Shown here piece after piece: positions 61,338-64,000 of a DNA stretch of 64,000 nucleotides (positions within the stretch are counted from its first letter, which is position 1; each line of letters opens with the position of its first letter). The translations under genes and the position numbers were made by a program. Below the pieces are notes generated by a model that made no database searches, was not told the origin of the DNA, and saw only the letters and a list, made by a program, of their open reading frames with translations. Origin of the DNA: CAZGCA01 sp964524145 (GTDB taxonomy: Bacteria; Hydrogenedentota; CAZGCA01); the NCBI GenBank assembly GCA_964524145.1, contig CAZGCA010000014.1, positions 20,840 through 84,839 on the forward strand, written 5' to 3'.

Positions 61338-61825
61338 TGGTGTTTTACATGACCTTGCTTCTTCCATTTGTCATACACTCTGTGTTGTTGTTTCTTCAAT
61401 GCGTTAAGACTGGTTCGTCACAGTTCGAAGACTTCCTCACAATTAGATTGAGTAATGTCCCTAGTTCCCCATTACTATCCGAACTTCTGCAAATAACCGT
61501 GGATGACGATTATCGCTTGGGAGACATACTTCGTGTATTCTTTCGTGATGTTCGAATCATAAGGGCTCTGGGGCTTATACCCATGCCCTTGTACGCTGTT
61601 GCGGTGATACTTGAAATCTCAAGAGACGCATGGATTAAGATTAGTTCTTCTGATATCGCCATATACTTCGCGGTTCTGGCTTTGGCACTTCAGGCTATCT
61701 ATTCCTTGTGGAAACTAGCGAACGGCTTCCTGGACATACTCATCAAGCTTCATCCGCGCTATGAGACGACTCCTTGGTTCCTTGTCTTCTTCGACATTTA
61801 TCCTGTTTGGAAAGGACGCGACTAG
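61337..61825 (+). CDS. Small membrane protein, unrecognised
   Basis: 162-residue protein with an N-terminal helix (about 2-22), a soluble stretch (about 25-70) and two further helices (about 80-135). I recognise no family. Translational coupling with the transporter (TGATG) and a 3-base gap to the next gene place all three in one operon; it may be an accessory subunit of the transporter or the membrane partner of the enzyme that follows. Confidence 0.6.
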   Translation: MVFYMTLLLPFVIHSVLLFLQCVKTGSSQFEDFLTIRLSNVPSSPLLSELLQITVDDDYRLGDILRVFFRDVRIIRALGLIPMPLYAVAVILEISRDAWIKISSSDIAIYFAVLALALQAIYSLWKLANGFLDILIKLHPRYETTPWFLVFFDIYPVWKGRD

Positions 61826-61828
61826 CAA

Positions 61829-62476
61829 GTGGACCTACCATGTTTTATTCCTGTGTGTTTCTATGAGACAAGCCTATTTTCAAGGAAGGACACAACCAGG
61901 CGAATCCTTGAGAAGTACGTAAATCCTTCCCGTCCGGCATTCGTGCTTGTGTGTGACACAATCTATGCCTACAACCTCATGATATGGGACAGATGCCCGT
62001 CGTATAACGAGGCCTTGGCGAAAGCCCATAGAAGAGGTTTTTCGGCTTCACGTATGCTCTGCAATCTTCGGAAGATTTTGAACTATGATGATTGTCTATC
62101 GATTAAGCGCTGGGATGATGTGACTAATACCGATACTTATCTTAACGTCCATGAAAGGGTCTTGGACCTTTACCAGAAAGGAGGAAAGTTCACTGCTGAG
62201 GTAGATAGATTCGTCGATGCATCACTCGTGCGGTTCATGAAACGGCGGACTGAAGCGCGGTCTCGGTGGGAGGTTAAATATGTCTTGGGGGAAGTGGCAA
62301 TGAGCATTGTCGTGACGGAGTTGTATGGATATCCACTCGAGCTGTGGGAGTTTGTGCCGAACTCTTGTGCGCCTGATCCCATTGGGCTTGTTTATGTTGA
62401 ATGTCGAGAAGAACTGTTGCAGTGGACCGGAAAGAGCCAGCTTGATAGACGGCTCCAGGAAATTGATGTGAGCTAA
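61829..62476 (+). CDS. Possible divergent tRNA-dependent cyclodipeptide synthase (CDPS-like)
   Basis: 215-residue protein, close to the CDPS length of about 220-240. The order of features fits: a strand ending IPVCFYETSLFS (the nucleophile Ser of CDPSs would fall here, but Cys10 or Ser15 must serve), FVLVCDTIYAYN, then EALAKAHRRGFSASRML, IKRWDDV, KFTAEVDRF, and YVLGEVAMSI where Tyr151 and Glu155 keep the YxxxE spacing of the conserved Y178/E182 pair in AlbC; GYP follows (Y-P as in the XYP subgroup). CDPSs use two aminoacyl-tRNAs to make cyclodipeptides. Substituted or shifted catalytic residues make this tentative. GTG start 3 bases after the preceding stop. Confidence 0.45.
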   Translation: MDLPCFIPVCFYETSLFSRKDTTRRILEKYVNPSRPAFVLVCDTIYAYNLMIWDRCPSYNEALAKAHRRGFSASRMLCNLRKILNYDDCLSIKRWDDVTNTDTYLNVHERVLDLYQKGGKFTAEVDRFVDASLVRFMKRRTEARSRWEVKYVLGEVAMSIVVTELYGYPLELWEFVPNSCAPDPIGLVYVECREELLQWTGKSQLDRRLQEIDVS

Positions 62477-62578
62477 GGAGCTCGGTCAGGAGAATGGCCA
62501 CTATAGTATAATAGGCTTCACTTTAGCACCCGATCATGGTGATGAGCATTCTCAAAATGCATTTGACCCTGCCATGCT

Positions 62579-62785
62579 GTCCGATTGTACGTTTTCAGAA
62601 CATTTGGCACACTGGCCGGCTCAAATAAGGGTAGAGATTCGGCTTCGTTCCCAGGTTACCGGCCTTCCTTCGAACTAACGTTTGAGCCTTCAGTTTCCAT
62701 CGTGCTTCGAGTATCTCCTCCTTTCTTCCGTAGTATACATCGTCAAGGGTGACGTTGGCAACGCTGTCCAGCTGTTCCGTCCCCC
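62579..62785 (-). mobile_element. IS relic: C-terminal fragment of an IS3/IS481-like transposase
   Basis: Read on the - strand, the frame gives NVTLDDVYYGRKEEILEA then a lysine-rich tail RRKAGN before a stop, the standard C-terminus of rve-type transposases (usual form NVTPDDVYYGRR). The frame breaks upstream near 62785, so the element is truncated. The same end occurs inverted at 59281-59366. Confidence 0.7.
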
Positions 62786-63272
62786 AAAGTCAAATAGTAG
62801 ATTTGAGACTTGACACCCCATCTCAATGCAGTTATGCGACTTATAGAGTAGACCTTTTGATTGGAATGTCTACAGAAAGGAGCGTGCCATGAGAGGACGG
62901 AACGGACAACGGGTTCGACCCGTATGGTGATGACGGAGCGTCTTTGGACAGTAGGTGCCCAACAGAACAACGGCAGCAATTTACCGCACTCCAGTAGCTT
63001 GCCGCGGCGCAAATCTCTCGGGGTAAAAAATTTCTTGACAGAACCGGGTAGGTGGGCATAGTATGGCAGGTAAGAACCCAGGGGTTTTCGGCCATCGGCA
63101 AATGGCGGGAGGTTGTTGTTGCCGACCAAATGGCAGAGCGCGCGTGTCTCACAAGTTCCAGGGTGGTGGTGTGCGGTTCGTCATCCATCAGGGGAAACCG
63201 ATCACGTTTCACGAAAACTTGTTTTCGCCGCTGGGGTAGAGTATCGCACGGTCATAAAGAGTGGAGGCGTAA
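62786..63272. other. Non-coding stretch before the repeat-rich gene
   Basis: No convincing gene is seen. GTCAA and TTGAC flank 62789-62815 (AAAGTCAAATAGTAG, then GACTTGACACC), which looks like the outer edge of another insertion element. A promoter for the next gene is at 63035-63064. Overlapping antisense frames have no family features. Confidence 0.5.
63035..63064 (+). promoter_or_regulatory. Sigma-70-type promoter upstream of the repeat-rich gene
   Basis: TTGACA (63035-63040), 18 bases, TAGTAT (63059-63064). The leader to ATG 63273 would be about 200 bases, long enough to hold regulation, but I see no riboswitch in it. Confidence 0.5.
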
Positions 63273-64000
63273 ATGGGTCGACGTTCCGCGACTGACAAGA
63301 GGGGTGCCGGTTCTTACAGAAGGCTACTGCTGGCGGCAGCCGGTACCGCTCTCGTGTTGGTCCTTCCCGCGCAGCGTGCGGTGGCGCTCTGGACGGCTCC
63401 CGCAGCACTGAACGCCAACGCCGCTGCCGACTCGGGCGATGACTACTATCCTCAGGTGGCGACGGACGGATCGGGCAACTTGGTAGCCGTGTGGACGTCC
63501 TGGGAGGATGTTGACGGCGTCATCGGCTCAGACTGGGATATCCTGGTGTCGCGTTCGACAGATAACGGTGCGACATGGACGGGTCCCGTTCCATTGAACA
63601 CGAACGCCGCTACCGATTCGGACGATGACTACAATCCCCAGGTGACGACGGACAGTGCGGGTGCGTGGGTCGCCGTCTGGGACTCGAATGAGAACCTTGG
63701 CGGCACCATCGGGCCGGACCGCGACATCGTGGTATCGCGCTCGACGGATAACGGTGCGACATGGACGACCCCGGTGGCGTTGGACAGCAACGCCGCTACC
63801 GACTCGGCCGATGACGAGTATCCTCAGGTGACGACAGACGGTGTGGGCAACTGGGTCGTCGTATGGTACTCCTATGGCACTATCGGCGTGGACGTCGATA
63901 TCCTGGTATCGCGCTCGACGGACAACGGTGCCACATGGACGGTAGGGACGGCGCTCAACATCAACGCCGATACCGATTCCGGCAGTGACTACAACCCCCA
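63273..64000 (+). CDS. Secreted BNR/sialidase-like repeat protein, 3' end outside window
   Basis: At least 242 residues. Signal peptide (about 15-38, LLLAAAGTALVLVLP then a QRAVALW cleavage region), then tandem repeats of about 58-62 residues, each with NAATDS, a PQVTTDG strand, WVxVW and a DILVSRSTDNGATWT strand: the SxDxGxTW Asp-box of BNR/sialidase-type propellers. Three complete repeats and part of a fourth are seen, at nucleotide spacings of about 186, 186 and 174. It is an extracellular propeller, possibly sugar-binding; catalytic residues cannot be judged from a partial gene. GTGGAGG lies five bases before ATG 63273. A decayed copy of the start is at 59070-59221. Confidence 0.85.
   Translation, partial: MGRRSATDKRGAGSYRRLLLAAAGTALVLVLPAQRAVALWTAPAALNANAAADSGDDYYPQVATDGSGNLVAVWTSWEDVDGVIGSDWDILVSRSTDNGATWTGPVPLNTNAATDSDDDYNPQVTTDSAGAWVAVWDSNENLGGTIGPDRDIVVSRSTDNGATWTTPVALDSNAATDSADDEYPQVTTDGVGNWVVVWYSYGTIGVDVDILVSRSTDNGATWTVGTALNINADTDSGSDYNP

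Noticed and set aside
62743..63212. Two overlapping - strand frames of about 125 codons
   Set aside because: No family features, and they run across a likely promoter and an insertion edge.

Overview
This window looks like a piece of a Gram-negative chromosome from an uncultivated lineage of the Planctomycetota, Hydrogenedentota or Omnitrophota kind. Supporting traits are a PEP-CTERM/exosortase surface system, sigma-54-type promoters, giant secreted proteins with thrombospondin type 3 calcium repeats and dockerin modules, and a REP-like palindrome; GTG and TTG starts are also frequent. There is no rRNA, tRNA or other taxonomic marker, so the assignment is a guess.

Region 1 (1-26301) is one long + strand exopolysaccharide (EPS) block of 23 genes, mostly overlapping or a few bases apart. 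It holds nucleotide-sugar enzymes (DegT aminotransferase, Gfo/Idh/MocA dehydrogenase, WecB-type epimerase, NAD epimerase), a lipid-linked sugar module (dolichol-phosphate-mannose-synthase-like GT2, HPDE-motif GT-C transferase, flippase-like membrane protein), polysaccharide deacetylases, an ATP-grasp ligase, an arylsulfotransferase-like protein, a MurJ/Wzx-like flippase, a run of GT4 glycosyltransferases including a two-headed fusion, CapA, a PaaK/CapK-like adenylating enzyme, and finally exosortase plus EpsI. A probable PEP-CTERM substrate lies 14 kb away (40168-40947). Its gene and the giant heparinase-like gene next to the exosortase both have sigma-54-type promoters, which suggests one shared regulon.

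Region 2 (26302-41621) encodes secreted and surface proteins: an 1873-residue heparinase II/III-like protein, a dockerin-bearing putative lipoprotein, a single-cohesin protein, and a thioester alpha-2-macroglobulin that also ends in a dockerin. Together these look like a small non-cellulosomal cohesin-dockerin assembly. A periplasmic metallo-hydrolase, a sugar-phosphate isomerase and the PEP-CTERM protein follow.

Region 3 (41622-53003) holds a GT2 transferase, a radical SAM enzyme, two tandem YfhO-like membrane proteins, a PtsN-like IIA protein, small or unknown genes and an L-rhamnose isomerase.

Region 4 (53095-56890, - strand) is a LexA-headed operon with a RecA-like protein lacking Walker A, a 93-residue protein and a family B DNA polymerase whose exonuclease motifs look lost. 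It resembles the architecture of SOS mutasome cassettes, with a PolB in place of DnaE2.

Region 5 (57174-64000) is accessory DNA: a BglII-like restriction-modification system with an HTH controller, then gene relics, then an island (59367-62578) bounded by two inverted copies of the same IS end. The island carries an HTH pseudogene with an amber stop, an SSS-family transporter, a small membrane protein and a possible divergent cyclodipeptide synthase. Beyond it a repeat-rich secreted protein begins; a decayed copy of its start lies on the other side of the island.
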